A stretch of DNA of 64,000 bases from Candidatus Bathyarchaeia archaeon (GCA_035283685.1 DATETJ010000009.1:248001-312000), one strand, 5' to 3'. Positions 44,172 to 53,136 are shown, counted from the stretch's first letter. Notes: generated by a model not told the origin, from the letters alone. Numbers and translations are program-made.

Positions 44172-44678
44172 CTATGTGGTTTCCGCAAGATACTTCAAGT
44201 TCAGGGGCTTTAGAAGCTCTCTTCCGACCAGATTTACGAGGATAGGTTGAACATCGTCTATGGCGTCTCCCCATTCACGCCTGTACTGATACATGAATTC
44301 GTCGTACTCGCTGTAGTTTTTGTGAAGGGAAATCATGAATGAATTCGCTCCTGCCCCTCGACATCCGCCGCCCATTATTACGTTGGGTTGTTTCATCAGC
44401 CACTCCGTCCCTCGCTTACGAACTGCTTCATATTGTTCCTTTGTGGAGAGGCTAGGTTTGCTCTTGACAAGTGTTATGGCGAATATTTCGTATCCGAATT
44501 TGTCCCATTTTGGCACAAGCGTGTAACCCTCTATCAGCTGTTTTTCTAACAGAGTTCTCCTCCTTGTCACAGTGGGCTGCGACACCCCAAGCTTCCTGCT
44601 TATCTGTCTGTCGCTAAGCTTGGCGTTCTTGATTAACTCAGATATTATCCTGCGGTCAGTGTCCTTTGGTCTCTTCAT
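44172..44678 (-). CDS. Lrp/AsnC-type transcriptional regulator
   Basis: The product (168 residues) starts with a helix-turn-helix of the Lrp type (DTDRRIISELIKNAKLSDRQ, then ISRKLGVSQPTVTRRR) followed by a C-terminal alpha/beta domain that could bind an effector. I choose the ATG at 44678 because the HTH begins there; the frame extends nine codons upstream. It converges with the wHTH cluster and is divergent to the nitroreductase gene. Confidence 0.8.
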   Translation of the reverse strand: MKRPKDTDRRIISELIKNAKLSDRQISRKLGVSQPTVTRRRTLLEKQLIEGYTLVPKWDKFGYEIFAITLVKSKPSLSTKEQYEAVRKRGTEWLMKQPNVIMGGGCRGAGANSFMISLHKNYSEYDEFMYQYRREWGDAIDDVQPILVNLVGRELLKPLNLKYLAETT

Positions 44679-44839
44679 CTCATACCCTCTGAGGTACCAC
44701 TTCAATTAAGCTGCATTTAACCATTTAAGCGCGTCCAGTTCCTGCGCGGACATGCGAACTCAGGAAGCGTTCTCAATATGCCAGATTCGGTTAAATATGC
44801 CTAGAAAGCTAGTTACTGTCTTCCCTAGAGGGCGATGCC

Positions 44840-45610
44840 ATGAAGAAGAATCCTGTCATTGAAACTATGCTAAGCCACAAATCAATCCGAAAATACTCTG
44901 ACAAGATGCCTTCGGACGATGTGATAAAGGCAATTGTGAGAGCAGGTCAGCAAGCGCCTTTCGCCACTCAGTGTTACAGCATACTATTGTCGCGAGACCA
45001 GAGACGAAATCCCTACAAAACGCCTTTGTTGTTCACGGTTTGCGTTGACTGCCACAAGTTCGAGATTATTATGGCTAGAAGAAACTGGAAGCTAATCATA
45101 AACGACCTTGCACTGTTGCTCTTGGCAATTCAAGACGCGGCTTTGATGGCGGAGAACATGATTATTGCAGCAAGAAGCCTCGGACTTGGGAGCTGTCTTT
45201 TGGGAAATGCACCTTACAGAGCAGACAAGATTGCGGAAGAGTACGATTTACCACAGAGAGTATTCCCACTCGTGCAATTGGTTATGGGATTTCCAGCGGA
45301 AGACCCTCCGCCGCGACCAAGATATCCTTTGGAGTTTACTCTCTTCGAAGACAAATATCCAAAGCTGGATGAAGACACTGTCCAAAAAGCCATGAAGCAA
45401 ATGGACGAGGGATACCTTAGCCAAGACTATTACCGCAAGCTCAACGCAAAAATACCACTATCAGTCGACCGTGAAGAAGCATTCACGTACGACAACTACA
45501 GCTGGACAGAACACATCAGCCGCAAGCTAGGTCAATGGGACCCGGAGCCGAATGAACTGCTAGAACAACTTGAGAAACGAGGTTTCTATCTCACCGGCAA
45601 GAAAAAGTGA
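44840..45610 (+). CDS. Nitroreductase-family flavoprotein
   Basis: The 256-residue product has the nitroreductase start SHKSIRKYSDKMPSDDVIKA, AGQQAPFATQC, the central helix QDAALMAENMIIAA with ARSLGLGSCLLG, and QLVMGFPAE. It should bind FMN and act as a dimeric NAD(P)H oxidoreductase of unknown substrate. The Lrp regulator upstream is divergent and could control it. Confidence 0.9.
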   Translation: MKKNPVIETMLSHKSIRKYSDKMPSDDVIKAIVRAGQQAPFATQCYSILLSRDQRRNPYKTPLLFTVCVDCHKFEIIMARRNWKLIINDLALLLLAIQDAALMAENMIIAARSLGLGSCLLGNAPYRADKIAEEYDLPQRVFPLVQLVMGFPAEDPPPRPRYPLEFTLFEDKYPKLDEDTVQKAMKQMDEGYLSQDYYRKLNAKIPLSVDREEAFTYDNYSWTEHISRKLGQWDPEPNELLEQLEKRGFYLTGKKK

Positions 45611-45630
45611 ACATGCGTTTCTTCGGGAAA

Positions 45631-45981
45631 CTAATATAGAGTCTTCTCGCTCATTTTGACTCCGTCGTTCTCTATTGGTACGCCTTCTCTCTCGACGAGC
45701 TTTCTTCTTGAAGCCGCGGCTTTCTTTTCCCCTCCGAATCTTCCGTCGGATCTAACAACGCGGTGGCACGGAACGACGGGATGCAGAGGGTTCTTGTGCA
45801 AAGCGTTTGCGGCAGCCCGGTAGGCACGAGGCTTTCCAATTTTCTCCGCTATCCTTTTGTAAGTGCTGACCTTTCCACTTGGAATCCTAAACGTTGCAAC
45901 TAAGACCTTTCTTTCGAACTCAGTTTTGTCGGATAAGAAACGAATCACATCTTCCTCTGTTCTAACCTCTTCCTTTTTCAT
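45631..45981 (-). CDS. ogt: Methylated-DNA--protein-cysteine methyltransferase
   Basis: The 116-residue product is the C-terminal catalytic domain of O6-alkylguanine-DNA alkyltransferase, with GKVSTYKRIAEKIGKPRAYR and the acceptor cysteine in VPCHRVVRSDG. It lacks the N-terminal domain found in longer Ogt proteins, as in many archaea. It repairs O6-alkylguanine by moving the alkyl group to its own cysteine. Confidence 0.92.
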   Translation of the reverse strand: MKKEEVRTEEDVIRFLSDKTEFERKVLVATFRIPSGKVSTYKRIAEKIGKPRAYRAAANALHKNPLHPVVPCHRVVRSDGRFGGEKKAAASRRKLVEREGVPIENDGVKMSEKTLY

Positions 45982-46077
45982 TGGTGCTCTCCTCAGTCAG
46001 CGCAGGCTGATTGAACATCTCAAGCGAAGTACAGGAATTTTAAGCTTTCACTACACATTACAAAAGGAGTAAATTGC

Positions 46078-46485
46078 CTATGCTCTTTTGTGCCTAGCTG
46101 ATTTGACTTTCTTTCCGATTAGTTCGATCCAGACACCGTCCGGGTCTTTGACAAATGCTAGTGTGTAGCCTCTTTCGTCCCATGGTTCGATGGCTGACGT
46201 TGCGCCGCCGGCGAGTACTTTGGGGTAGCTTTTCCGAACGTCTTCGCACCAGAATGCTAGGTGGTCTAGCTCTGAGCCTTCAGCGTATTCTTCGTGGTGT
46301 TTGGCGCCCTGTGGGTAGTAGTTGAGTTCCAGTTCCTGTGGGGAGTTGTCACCTTTCAGCTGGACGTATTCGCCGCCTGCTTGCATGGTTCCTCGGTGTA
46401 TGACTTTCATGCCCATGGTTTTGGTGTAGAAGTTGATTGAACGTTTCATGTCTCTGACGCGTATTCCAGTGTACTTGAACCACAT
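46078..46485 (-). CDS. VOC/glyoxalase-superfamily protein
   Basis: The 135-residue product has the two-module VOC fold: YTGIRVRDMKRSINFYTKTM, then ELELNYYPQG, LDHLAFWCED (His) and KDPDGVWIELIG (Glu). It resembles lactoylglutathione lyase-like proteins, although the first metal-binding His of true glyoxalase I is not evident. A methylglyoxal synthase is encoded at 56.5 kb, so a detoxifying role is possible but speculative. Confidence 0.82.
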   Translation of the reverse strand: MWFKYTGIRVRDMKRSINFYTKTMGMKVIHRGTMQAGGEYVQLKGDNSPQELELNYYPQGAKHHEEYAEGSELDHLAFWCEDVRKSYPKVLAGGATSAIEPWDERGYTLAFVKDPDGVWIELIGKKVKSARHKRA

Positions 46486-46541
46486 TTCAAACCACGCAAG
46501 GTTTTTGCGCCTAATGTTTCTAATAAACCCTCACATGCCAC

Positions 46542-46655
46542 CTGTGGGAAAAGCGGCTCAATTCGAACCGAGTCAGCTTTTTGCTATGACCCTTTTTGGG
46601 TGCAAGTGCGCATGTGCGCTGTTGACTCAAGGTTCGTGAAGCTGCTTTTCCACAG
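46542..46655. repeat. Imperfect 114-nt inverted repeat
   Basis: The left arm starts CTGTGGGAAAAGCGGCTCAA and the right arm, read in reverse complement, starts CTGTGGAAAAGCAGCTTCA; both continue with CGAACC and GAGTCA. A third, direct partial copy (GTGGGAAAAAGCTTGAGTCA) lies at about 46665-46684. The gap between the VOC gene and the next gene (46486-46916) holds nothing else recognisable apart from an AT-rich promoter region near 46850. Confidence 0.6.
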
Positions 46656-46916
46656 ATGGTGCGCGTGGGAAAAAGCTTGAGTCAGTATATGATGCGCATG
46701 TTTAAGCGAGCTTAAGAGTTGTGGGACACCTACACGGGGTTTCTTGCTACGCGTCCGGGTCCATTTTGACCTCGTTTACGGATGGTTTCAGTATTGAGAG
46801 AGCTAGGGTGATTTGTCAAATGTACATTCAAGCTGGGTTCACTTAGTTGTGGTTCATAAATCTATAATCTCACTTTCAACGTAAAACGGCTATAGTGGGT
46901 GGAAGGGCAGTAGGCT

Positions 46917-47153
46917 ATGGTTGACGCGGCTTTGATAGTCTTTCTTTCATTGTTCTTTGTTATTGGCTTGCCTATGGTTTTCGTTATTATTTATTTCTTG
47001 AAGGTTCATAAGCCGTTGGAGCAGGCGCGGATCGCAACTCCTCGGGAAGTTATTGTCAAAGAAGTGGTTATGGTGCCTTGCCAATATTGCGGCGGGCTTA
47101 TGCCTACGACAGCGACAAGATGCCCTAATTGTCAAGCTCCAAGGAAAACGTGA
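46917..47153 (+). CDS. Single-pass membrane protein with zinc ribbon
   Basis: The 78-residue product has one N-terminal membrane helix (ALIVFLSLFFVIGLPMVF) and a C-terminal zinc ribbon (VPCQYCGGLMPTTATRCPNC). The segment EVVMVPCQYCGG is nearly repeated in the broken gene at 57276, so these are relatives. Function unknown. Confidence 0.65.
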   Translation: MVDAALIVFLSLFFVIGLPMVFVIIYFLKVHKPLEQARIATPREVIVKEVVMVPCQYCGGLMPTTATRCPNCQAPRKT

Positions 47154-47261
47154 CAAGCTCTTCCGTTCTCAAGCGGCCGATTGTGTTGTTTTTTCTGTCT
47201 TTTGGCTCCAGAAGTTTTTTATAGTGTTTCTGATGATAACCGTCAGCTTAAAGGTGAAAGA

Positions 47262-48227
47262 ATGAAAAAACCTATTGTGATGCTTTTGTGTTTCGCTTTG
47301 ATCTCAGCGATTTCGGTGGCCATGATAAAGCCTGCTGGAGCGGAGTTCACGTTTGGTCAGTGGCTGGCGCCTTATGCTGATATCGACGGAAGTCGAGTGG
47401 CGTATAGACACGGTGCAACGGCTTCAGCGATGGTGGGTTACGTCAATGATGTGTCTCCTACAATCTTGATGAATGTTTCCAAGATAGTCTTCGAGTTCTA
47501 TTCGTTGGGTATAAACAAGACTTTGGATCTCTCGGCGAGTCCAGTTCAGTTGCAGCATGACCAGGTGGGGACTTTCACGTTGAGCTTCACTGCTGATGTT
47601 GCTGAGTTTCCTCCTGGGAGCTCGTGGGACTTTGATTTGATTATTGAGTGGGTCAATGCTACATCTGGTCCTATGAAGATCGTTGGCTATGAGCTGTGGC
47701 AGAGAGAGTGGCTTGGCATGGAGCGGTTTGAAGTGTTCCCTGCTGCTCAAGTGGATGCTTTGGATAGTCTTCAGAAATACGAGGCGTACGAGGATTATTA
47801 CTGGTGGTACAGTTGGGAGAGCATTGCTGCGCAGGAGAAGGCAACTTTGGCCGTGGTGGAGAAAGGTTTAGGTGACACGTACTACGATCGTGGAGACTAT
47901 GCTTCAGCTTTGGCGAAGTACAATTTGGCTAATACTTTGTGGGAGGAAGCGATTGCGGCTGAGGAAGTTTGGAGGACTAAGATGGAAACTGCTGATTTGA
48001 ATATCTCTTTGACTGAGGCATCTGCTAACGCTAAGATGGCGGATGCGGCTGTGATTGAGGCAAACGCGGCTCTGTTGGAGGCAAACGCTACCAAACTTCA
48101 GGCTGAGGCAGCGTGGACCAACGCTAACGGATGGCTTTTCATCGGCATGGGCTTTGCTCTCGGCTTTTCTTTGATGGGCGTAGGCACTGTTATCTACGCG
48201 CTGAGGAAACCAAAAGCGCCAACCTGA
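47262..48227 (+). CDS. Secreted coiled-coil protein with C-terminal membrane anchor
   Basis: The 321-residue product has a signal peptide (KKPIVMLLCFALISAISVAM), a beta-rich ectodomain (to about 190), an aromatic stretch (EAYEDYYWWYSWES), a TPR-like or helical segment (GDTYYDRGDYASALAKYNLA), an alanine-rich coiled coil and a final membrane helix. It is displayed outside the cell. ATG 47262 is chosen because AGGTGA lies just upstream. A hairpin terminator follows. Confidence 0.7.
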   Translation: MKKPIVMLLCFALISAISVAMIKPAGAEFTFGQWLAPYADIDGSRVAYRHGATASAMVGYVNDVSPTILMNVSKIVFEFYSLGINKTLDLSASPVQLQHDQVGTFTLSFTADVAEFPPGSSWDFDLIIEWVNATSGPMKIVGYELWQREWLGMERFEVFPAAQVDALDSLQKYEAYEDYYWWYSWESIAAQEKATLAVVEKGLGDTYYDRGDYASALAKYNLANTLWEEAIAAEEVWRTKMETADLNISLTEASANAKMADAAVIEANAALLEANATKLQAEAAWTNANGWLFIGMGFALGFSLMGVGTVIYALRKPKAPT

Positions 48228-48239
48228 ACGCGTTGAAGA

Positions 48240-48279
48240 GCGCACGTGTGAGTGCGCGTTTCTCTCTTTCTTTTTTTTG
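48240..48279 (+). terminator. Hairpin plus T-tract terminator
   Basis: The arms GCGCAC and GTGCGC (48240-48257, 6-nt loop) are followed by a long T-rich run to about 48279. It lies 13 bases after the stop of the secreted coiled-coil gene. Confidence 0.6.
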
Positions 48280-48419
48280 TTTGCGAAGTTGTGGCAATGT
48301 AGGGTTTAGAGGGCTGAGGCTGCGTGCGTGTTAGTGTTGACGTTGTCTTAGAAACACTAACAACTGCGTGCTCGTGGAAATGTTAAAGTTGTCATTGTGT
48401 GTAGGCTTTGTGAGGCGCG

Positions 48420-49217
48420 ATGAGAAAGCGAGTTTTAGCCGGTGTACTAGTTGTCATAATGGTACTTGTGTTTGGCGCTGTTGCATTTGTTTTGCTGACG
48501 AATGGTCCTGAAAATCCTGTGCCGCTGCACTATGCTTTTGATATCGTTAATGTGTATCCTCATGACGCCGGTGCTTTTACGCAGGGGCTTGTGTTTGAGG
48601 ATGGTTTTTTGTATGAGGGCACGGGGCTTTATGGTCAGTCGTCGCTTCGCCGTGTTGAGTTGGAGACTGGTGAGGTTTTGCAGGTTTACAATTTAGGGAG
48701 GGAGTTTTTTGGTGAGGGTGTTACGGTTTTTGGTGACCGGGTTATTCAGTTGACTTGGCGGTCTAACAAGGGCTTTGTTTATGATAAGTATTCTTTTGAT
48801 TTGTTGCAGGAGTTCTCTTATCCTACGGAAGGCTGGGGAATCACGCATGATGGTGGTCGGTTGATTATGAGTGATGGGTCTGCGACTTTGTATTTTTTGG
48901 ATCCTGTGACGTTTGAGGGTGTTGGGCAGGTTGAGGTTCGTGATCCTGAAGCTGGTTCTGTGGCTAGGCTTAATGAGCTTGAGTACATCGAGGGGTATGT
49001 GTATGCTAACGTTTGGCAGGAAGAGAGAATAGCTGTAATTGATCCTCAAAGTGGGCAAGTCGTGAAGTGGATAGACTTAACTGGTTTACGAGACTTGCAG
49101 AGTCCGGGTGCGGATGTGCTTAATGGAATCGCTTATGATGCTGTGGGAGACAGGCTTTTTGTAACCGGTAAAAGATGGTCTCAGCTTTATGAGATCAAGT
49201 TGACCCCTTCACAGTAG
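48420..49217 (+). CDS. Glutaminyl-peptide cyclotransferase
   Basis: The 265-residue product has an N-terminal membrane or signal helix (AGVLVVIMVLVFGAVAFVLL) and the five-bladed propeller of bacterial/plant-type glutamine cyclotransferase: GAFTQGLVFEDGFLYEGTG, PTEGWGITHDG, ARLNELEYI and DVLNGIAYD. The enzyme turns N-terminal glutamine of secreted proteins into pyroglutamate. It should act outside the membrane. Its coding strand is very rich in G and T. The family is mainly bacterial, so transfer is likely. Confidence 0.88.
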   Translation: MRKRVLAGVLVVIMVLVFGAVAFVLLTNGPENPVPLHYAFDIVNVYPHDAGAFTQGLVFEDGFLYEGTGLYGQSSLRRVELETGEVLQVYNLGREFFGEGVTVFGDRVIQLTWRSNKGFVYDKYSFDLLQEFSYPTEGWGITHDGGRLIMSDGSATLYFLDPVTFEGVGQVEVRDPEAGSVARLNELEYIEGYVYANVWQEERIAVIDPQSGQVVKWIDLTGLRDLQSPGADVLNGIAYDAVGDRLFVTGKRWSQLYEIKLTPSQ

Positions 49218-49329
49218 TAGCCGAACCTCAACGTTAATTGTGGTGCGCGGCTCGTTGATTATGGATATTTACTTTGGCTTCATAACGCATTTGTCCCTTA
49301 GGAAGTATGTGTCTGTTTTTTGTGGAAGT

Positions 49330-49467
49330 ATGAGTGAGGGGATTGAGCAGCTTAAGCGTAAGGTGGCTAGTCTTAAGAAGGAGTCTGAGGAGCTTCAGCG
49401 TTATAGGCGGGATATTGATTGGCTTAAGACGTTGCAGAGGAAGCTGGTCCGAGATGGTTTTGATTAG
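49330..49467 (+). CDS. Small coiled-coil protein
   Basis: The 45-residue product (from ATG 49330) is a single charged helix: GIEQLKRKVASLKKESEELQ, then DIDWLKTLQRKLVRDGF. The frame is open upstream to a GTG at 49240, but that part reads like non-coding sequence. Function unknown; perhaps a dimerising small protein. Confidence 0.45.
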   Translation: MSEGIEQLKRKVASLKKESEELQRYRRDIDWLKTLQRKLVRDGFD

Positions 49468-49555
49468 AAGTATGGCGTATTTGTAGTTTTTTTGGGCGTG
49501 TTTTTGAGAGGTTATTTATATGGGTTAAGTGATAACAATCGTTTAGTGTGAGAAA

Positions 49556-49762
49556 ATGGTACACGGTTTAACTGATAAGCAGGTTGTTGAACTGTCTGAT
49601 AGTGTTGGAAAAATGCTTGTAACGGAACTTGAATCAGAAGCTGTGAAGAACAAGGTCAAGAAGCTGGTCTCGGATTACGTTAAGAAGAACAAGCTAGATG
49701 TCAATGCTGCAGGTTTGTCGGATAAGTTGCATTGGCACGTTCAGGTTCTGCTCAAGAAATAG
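49556..49762 (+). CDS. Small helical protein
   Basis: The 68-residue product is helical and lysine-rich (TDKQVVELSDSVGKMLVTEL, then NKVKKLVSDYVKKNKLDVNA). A clear AT-rich promoter-like stretch lies upstream and an ATG is present. It ends just before repeat copy B. Family not recognised. Confidence 0.55.
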   Translation: MVHGLTDKQVVELSDSVGKMLVTELESEAVKNKVKKLVSDYVKKNKLDVNAAGLSDKLHWHVQVLLKK

Positions 49763-49879
49763 CCTAGTTACTCCCGTTTCGGCTGCAAACAAGCAAGATT
49801 TCACTCAACGAGTCGTAGTGGTAAATCTCGTTTTTAGCGTGCGCCAACATTCTGTTTCTAGGGGGTTCGAGCATGTGCC

Positions 49880-50082
49880 TGCGGAAAAACAAATTTCAAA
49901 AGAAGAAGGGGATAAGCCTCTTATACCTTCTTCTACTCTGGGTTGGACAGTTGTAGTTGAACAGGCAAACGCAGACTTGTCTGTGGCTCTGTGGCTGTGT
50001 TGATGTGTGGGTTGGGGGCTGTTTTTGTTCATGTGTTATTAATTTCGGTTTAGAACAAGTAATAGTAACTTCTGGGATGTTG
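49880..50082 (+). repeat. Dispersed structured repeat, copy B
   Basis: The hairpin block (AGAAGAAGG, loop, CCTTCTTCT at about 49899-49934) and the 3' block (GTTATTAATTTCGGTTTAG, then AAGTAATAGTAA) are present, but the middle GGATGTC block of copies A and C is absent. The stretch GTTGTAGTTGAACAGGCAA is shared with copy E. Confidence 0.8.
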
Positions 50083-50192
50083 AGGGTTTGGGGTTTTCCT
50101 GGACTAGTCTGCGTTGCGTAGTGTTGGTCTTGATTTGTGGTTCACATTTTCTTTATAGCTGCTATTAGAGTGGAGTGTAATTGCACTGAAGG

Positions 50193-50807
50193 ATGATTTG
50201 CGGAATGGAGAAGGAAGCTGTGTTGGATTTGGTGCCGCAGTTGAAGCCCACGGATCATGCCATCATGTTCTATGAATATCCTGAGGACAAGTATCGTGTG
50301 CTTTTTGATTATTTGAAGGCTGGTTTGGATTCGCAGGAAGCTGTAGCCTACGTTGCCGGCATTGATGAGACGCCGAGCCAAGTCAGAAATCTTATGCAGA
50401 AGCGTGGAATTGATGCGGACCTGTGTGAGAAGAAGGGTATGTTGCAGATAATGAGTTACAAGGACTGGTACCTTATCGGTGGCGAGTTCAATGTGCAGAG
50501 GACGATTGCTCTTTGGGCTAGGCTTCTCGGCGATGCGTTAGCTGACGGCTTTAAGGGCTTGAGAGTGGCAGGTGACACTACATGGTTTTTCAAATGTGAC
50601 ATGAAAGAGAAGCTGTTGGAATATGAGAATTCATTGCACAGGGTTCTTGACGTGCCGTTGATTGCCATATGTGCTTACAGCTTGCCCGTTCTTATGCAGC
50701 AGGATCAGGTTCAACTTGTTGTTGACTTGATCAAGGCTCACAACAACGTCATATTCCTAGGGTCACAAGCAGGACTGGTTAAGGCGCGGGAAATCAGCAA
50801 TCTTTGA
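50193..50807 (+). CDS. MEDS-domain (DcmR-like sensory) protein
   Basis: The 204-residue product matches the MEDS sensory domain seen in archaeal regulators and histidine kinases: HAIMFYEYPEDKYRVLFDYL, LDSQEAVAYVAGIDETPSQV and GLRVAGDTTWFF. Here it stands alone without an attached kinase or HTH. It may sense a small molecule through a partner protein. The start is ATG 50193, or ATG 50205. It lies between repeat copies B and C. Confidence 0.75.
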   Translation: MICGMEKEAVLDLVPQLKPTDHAIMFYEYPEDKYRVLFDYLKAGLDSQEAVAYVAGIDETPSQVRNLMQKRGIDADLCEKKGMLQIMSYKDWYLIGGEFNVQRTIALWARLLGDALADGFKGLRVAGDTTWFFKCDMKEKLLEYENSLHRVLDVPLIAICAYSLPVLMQQDQVQLVVDLIKAHNNVIFLGSQAGLVKAREISNL

Positions 50808-50824
50808 CCTTACTGAACGGTACA

Positions 50825-51138
50825 TTGTCGAAGAAGAAGGAAGCCTTTCCCTTAAGGTCTTCTTCTACCTTGTCGAGATGGGTTGTGTGGCTGTGACTGT
50901 ATGGATGTCGTCGTCAGTCTGTTCCCAGTGACATCAACGAGTCTGGACGTTGTGCTTTCGGGTCTGTTTGGGTTTCTGTATGATGCTCTGGGTTCTATTC
51001 GTGCGCTGTTTTGCGTCAGGTTTTGTCACGGTTCAGGTGGGTTTTGTCAAGGACGGCGTGTGGGGCTGGTTTCTTTTTGGATGTTATTAACTTCGGCTTA
51101 GAACAAGTAATAATACCGAGCGGTCTATGTTCGCAAGC
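50825..51138 (+). repeat. Dispersed structured repeat, copy C
   Basis: A long copy with all three blocks: hairpin AGAAGAAGG to TCTTCTTCT (50830-50867), the middle block GGATGTCGTCGTC to GTGACATCAAC (about 50902-50939) and the 3' block GTTATTAACTTCGGCTTAG to TAATAATACCGAG (about 51082-51120). It aligns with copy A for most of its length and lies directly upstream of the eL22-like gene. Confidence 0.82.
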
Positions 51139-51211
51139 GCAGTCTGCGTTACGTGTTTGTTAATTATGTTTCTTGGGGCGTGTCTTTTATTCTGAGGGCT
51201 TCTTGTTGTAG

Positions 51212-51556
51212 TTGAGGTTGATTGGTGTGTTTTTGCGGCGTAGGAAGCGGTTGGAAGTTGATTTAAACGGGTTGGAGTCGGTTGAAGGAGAGTCTTTGTG
51301 TGGTTTTCTGCGTTCTGGTCTTGGTGTTGACGTTGTTTTGAGTGGTGGTAAGGTGTTCGTTGATTCTGGGCAGGTGTCGTCGGAGGAGTTGAAGCGATTA
51401 GTGAACAAGTTTGTTTACCGCAGAAATTTGAATCGAAGGTATTGGGTCGCGTTAGAGGGCGAGGTTGTTAAGGTTACGTTGCTTGAGAAGGCTAAGAAGC
51501 AAGAGAAGCGGAGGAGAGAAGGCACTCCGCCTTCGACGATATCACATGGATGGTAA
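51212..51556 (+). CDS. Putative ribosomal protein eL22 homologue
   Basis: The 114-residue product resembles eukaryotic ribosomal protein L22e in order and spacing: an acidic strand LEVDLNGLESVEGESLCGFL, a short strand VDVVLSGGKVFVDSG, the helix SSEELKRLVNKFVYRRNL, and the final strand RYWVALEGEVVKVTLLE with a basic tail. Eukaryotic L22e has the same strand-helix order with a lysine-rich helix and a DWLRVVA strand. Homologues are reported from few archaea, such as Lokiarchaeota. The start is TTG 51212, or GTG 51227. Based on sequence likeness only. Confidence 0.55.
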   Translation: MRLIGVFLRRRKRLEVDLNGLESVEGESLCGFLRSGLGVDVVLSGGKVFVDSGQVSSEELKRLVNKFVYRRNLNRRYWVALEGEVVKVTLLEKAKKQEKRRREGTPPSTISHGW

Positions 51557-51581
51557 GCAGGCGAATAAAGACAGTGAAGTG

Positions 51582-52817
51582 TCATAGTCCGCGTTCAGAG
51601 AAAGCGGTTTCCGTTACTTTTTTGGCGAGTGCTTTCGCTTTTTCCAGGTCTTCCTGTGTGGGGCTTCCTAGAACTGTGATTGGTTTTCCTACGAGTCTGA
51701 AGCCTATTGTGACAAGCTGTTCCGCTAGTTTTCTTGTGGCTTCGCCGCTCCAACTGTAGCTTCCGAAGACTCCTACATGTCGGTCTGAGAGTTTTTTTAG
51801 TTCTAGGAGGTTTATGAATTGTTTTACTTTGGGGAATATTTCGTGTTCGTATGTTGGGGAGCCGATCATCAGGGCGGGCGCGTCCAGTACTTCGGTCAAT
51901 ACGTCAACGGGCACTTGGTGTGAAAGATCAAAGGCGACTGCTTGACCCTTGGCTTCTTCGATGCCTTCGGTTATGGCTTTGACTAGTTTGGCGGTCATTC
52001 CGTACATGGAGCCTGAGGCTATGACCACTTTTCGGGTGTAGTCGGGTCTGCTCCATGAGGTCCATGTGTTCATGATTCTTTTGGCGTTGACGGTGTAGAC
52101 TGGGCCGTGGCTTGGAGCTAGGATTTTTGGTTCGATTTTCATGTCTTGGAGTTTTTTTGTGGCTTTGAGGATCCATTCTCTTTGTCCGCTGAAGACGCCT
52201 GCGAAGTATTTTTTTGAGGCGTTGTGCATGTATTCGTTGATGTTTTTGATGTCGGTTTCCATGATTGAGCCGTTGGGGAGCCGTTTGAATGAGCCGAATG
52301 TGTCGCAGGTGAATAATATGTTGTTCTCGATTAGGTGGGTGGTCATGGTTTCTGGCCAGTGGAGCCATGGTGTTTGGATGAATCTGAGGGTTTTGCCGCC
52401 TAGGTTGATGGTTAGGTTGTCGCTTTTAGTGAGGATGGTTTTGGGTTCTGTGTGGTAGTAGTGTTTGAGTAGGTTTAATGCCATGGGTGTGAGGACTACT
52501 TGCGCGTTGGGTGCGGTTTCTAGGATTCGGGGCAAGGCGCCTGTGTGGTCTGGTTCCATGTGGTTGAGGATTATGTAATCGACGTTTGAAGGGTTGATTA
52601 AGTGTTTGATTTTTTCTAGGTGCTCCTCGGCGTAGAGGTTGAGTACTGAGTCGATGAGTGCGGTTTTTTCGGAGCCTAGGATTAGGTAGGAGTTGAGGGA
52701 GACGCCTTCGGGGATTTCCCAGAGTCCCTCGAACAGTTCTATTTGTTCATCGTTGATTCCTACCCAGTGGACATCGGGGGCGATTTTTAGGGGTTCAGTG
52801 TTTGGCGTGTTGGTCAA
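51582..52817 (-). CDS. fprA: A-type flavoprotein (FprA-like)
   Basis: The 411-residue product has a metallo-beta-lactamase domain with the diiron motif HMEPDHTG and later HWPETM, followed by a flavodoxin domain (VIASGSMYGMTAKLVKAI, GSYSWSGEATRKL). Such proteins reduce oxygen to water or nitric oxide to nitrous oxide. In methanogens the electron donor is F420H2; here it is unknown. The protein helps an anaerobe survive oxygen. The start codon may be GTG or TTG near 52817. Confidence 0.94.
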   Translation of the reverse strand: MTNTPNTEPLKIAPDVHWVGINDEQIELFEGLWEIPEGVSLNSYLILGSEKTALIDSVLNLYAEEHLEKIKHLINPSNVDYIILNHMEPDHTGALPRILETAPNAQVVLTPMALNLLKHYYHTEPKTILTKSDNLTINLGGKTLRFIQTPWLHWPETMTTHLIENNILFTCDTFGSFKRLPNGSIMETDIKNINEYMHNASKKYFAGVFSGQREWILKATKKLQDMKIEPKILAPSHGPVYTVNAKRIMNTWTSWSRPDYTRKVVIASGSMYGMTAKLVKAITEGIEEAKGQAVAFDLSHQVPVDVLTEVLDAPALMIGSPTYEHEIFPKVKQFINLLELKKLSDRHVGVFGSYSWSGEATRKLAEQLVTIGFRLVGKPITVLGSPTQEDLEKAKALAKKVTETAFSERGL

Positions 52818-52988
52818 ACTCCTGGGAGTTGAATAGGGAGTAACGGGTCGGGGTTAGTGGACTTAATTCTTTTGGTTTTTTTAGAGTTGTGTCATGTTTC
52901 AGCTGGGTTGAGGCTTTGAGGTGGGGCAGTCGGGGTAGCTCTAGATGTTGTGGGGGTTGTTATGTTGCTTTTGACCGTTGCTGTCTTT

Positions 52989-53055
52989 GCGGGAAAAAGA
53001 GATTTCGGAAGAAGAAGGTGACATACTCTTAAGGTTTTCTTCTACCCTTGTTGCG
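52989..53055 (+). repeat. Dispersed structured repeat, copy D (short)
   Basis: Only the hairpin block is kept: a GCGGGAAAAAGAGATTTC lead-in, GAAGAAGG, loop, and TTTTCTTCT. The arm changes keep partial pairing. The middle and 3' blocks are missing or eroded. Copy D lies between the fprA start and the next minus-strand gene (gap 52818-53136); nothing else is seen there. Confidence 0.65.
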
Positions 53056-53136
53056 GGCACGTTTTGCAGTTGAAGGTTGTGTGCCTGTGGGCTGTGGGCG
53101 GTTTCGAAGTTGTTGTTGCCTTCAGTAGTTACAGTG

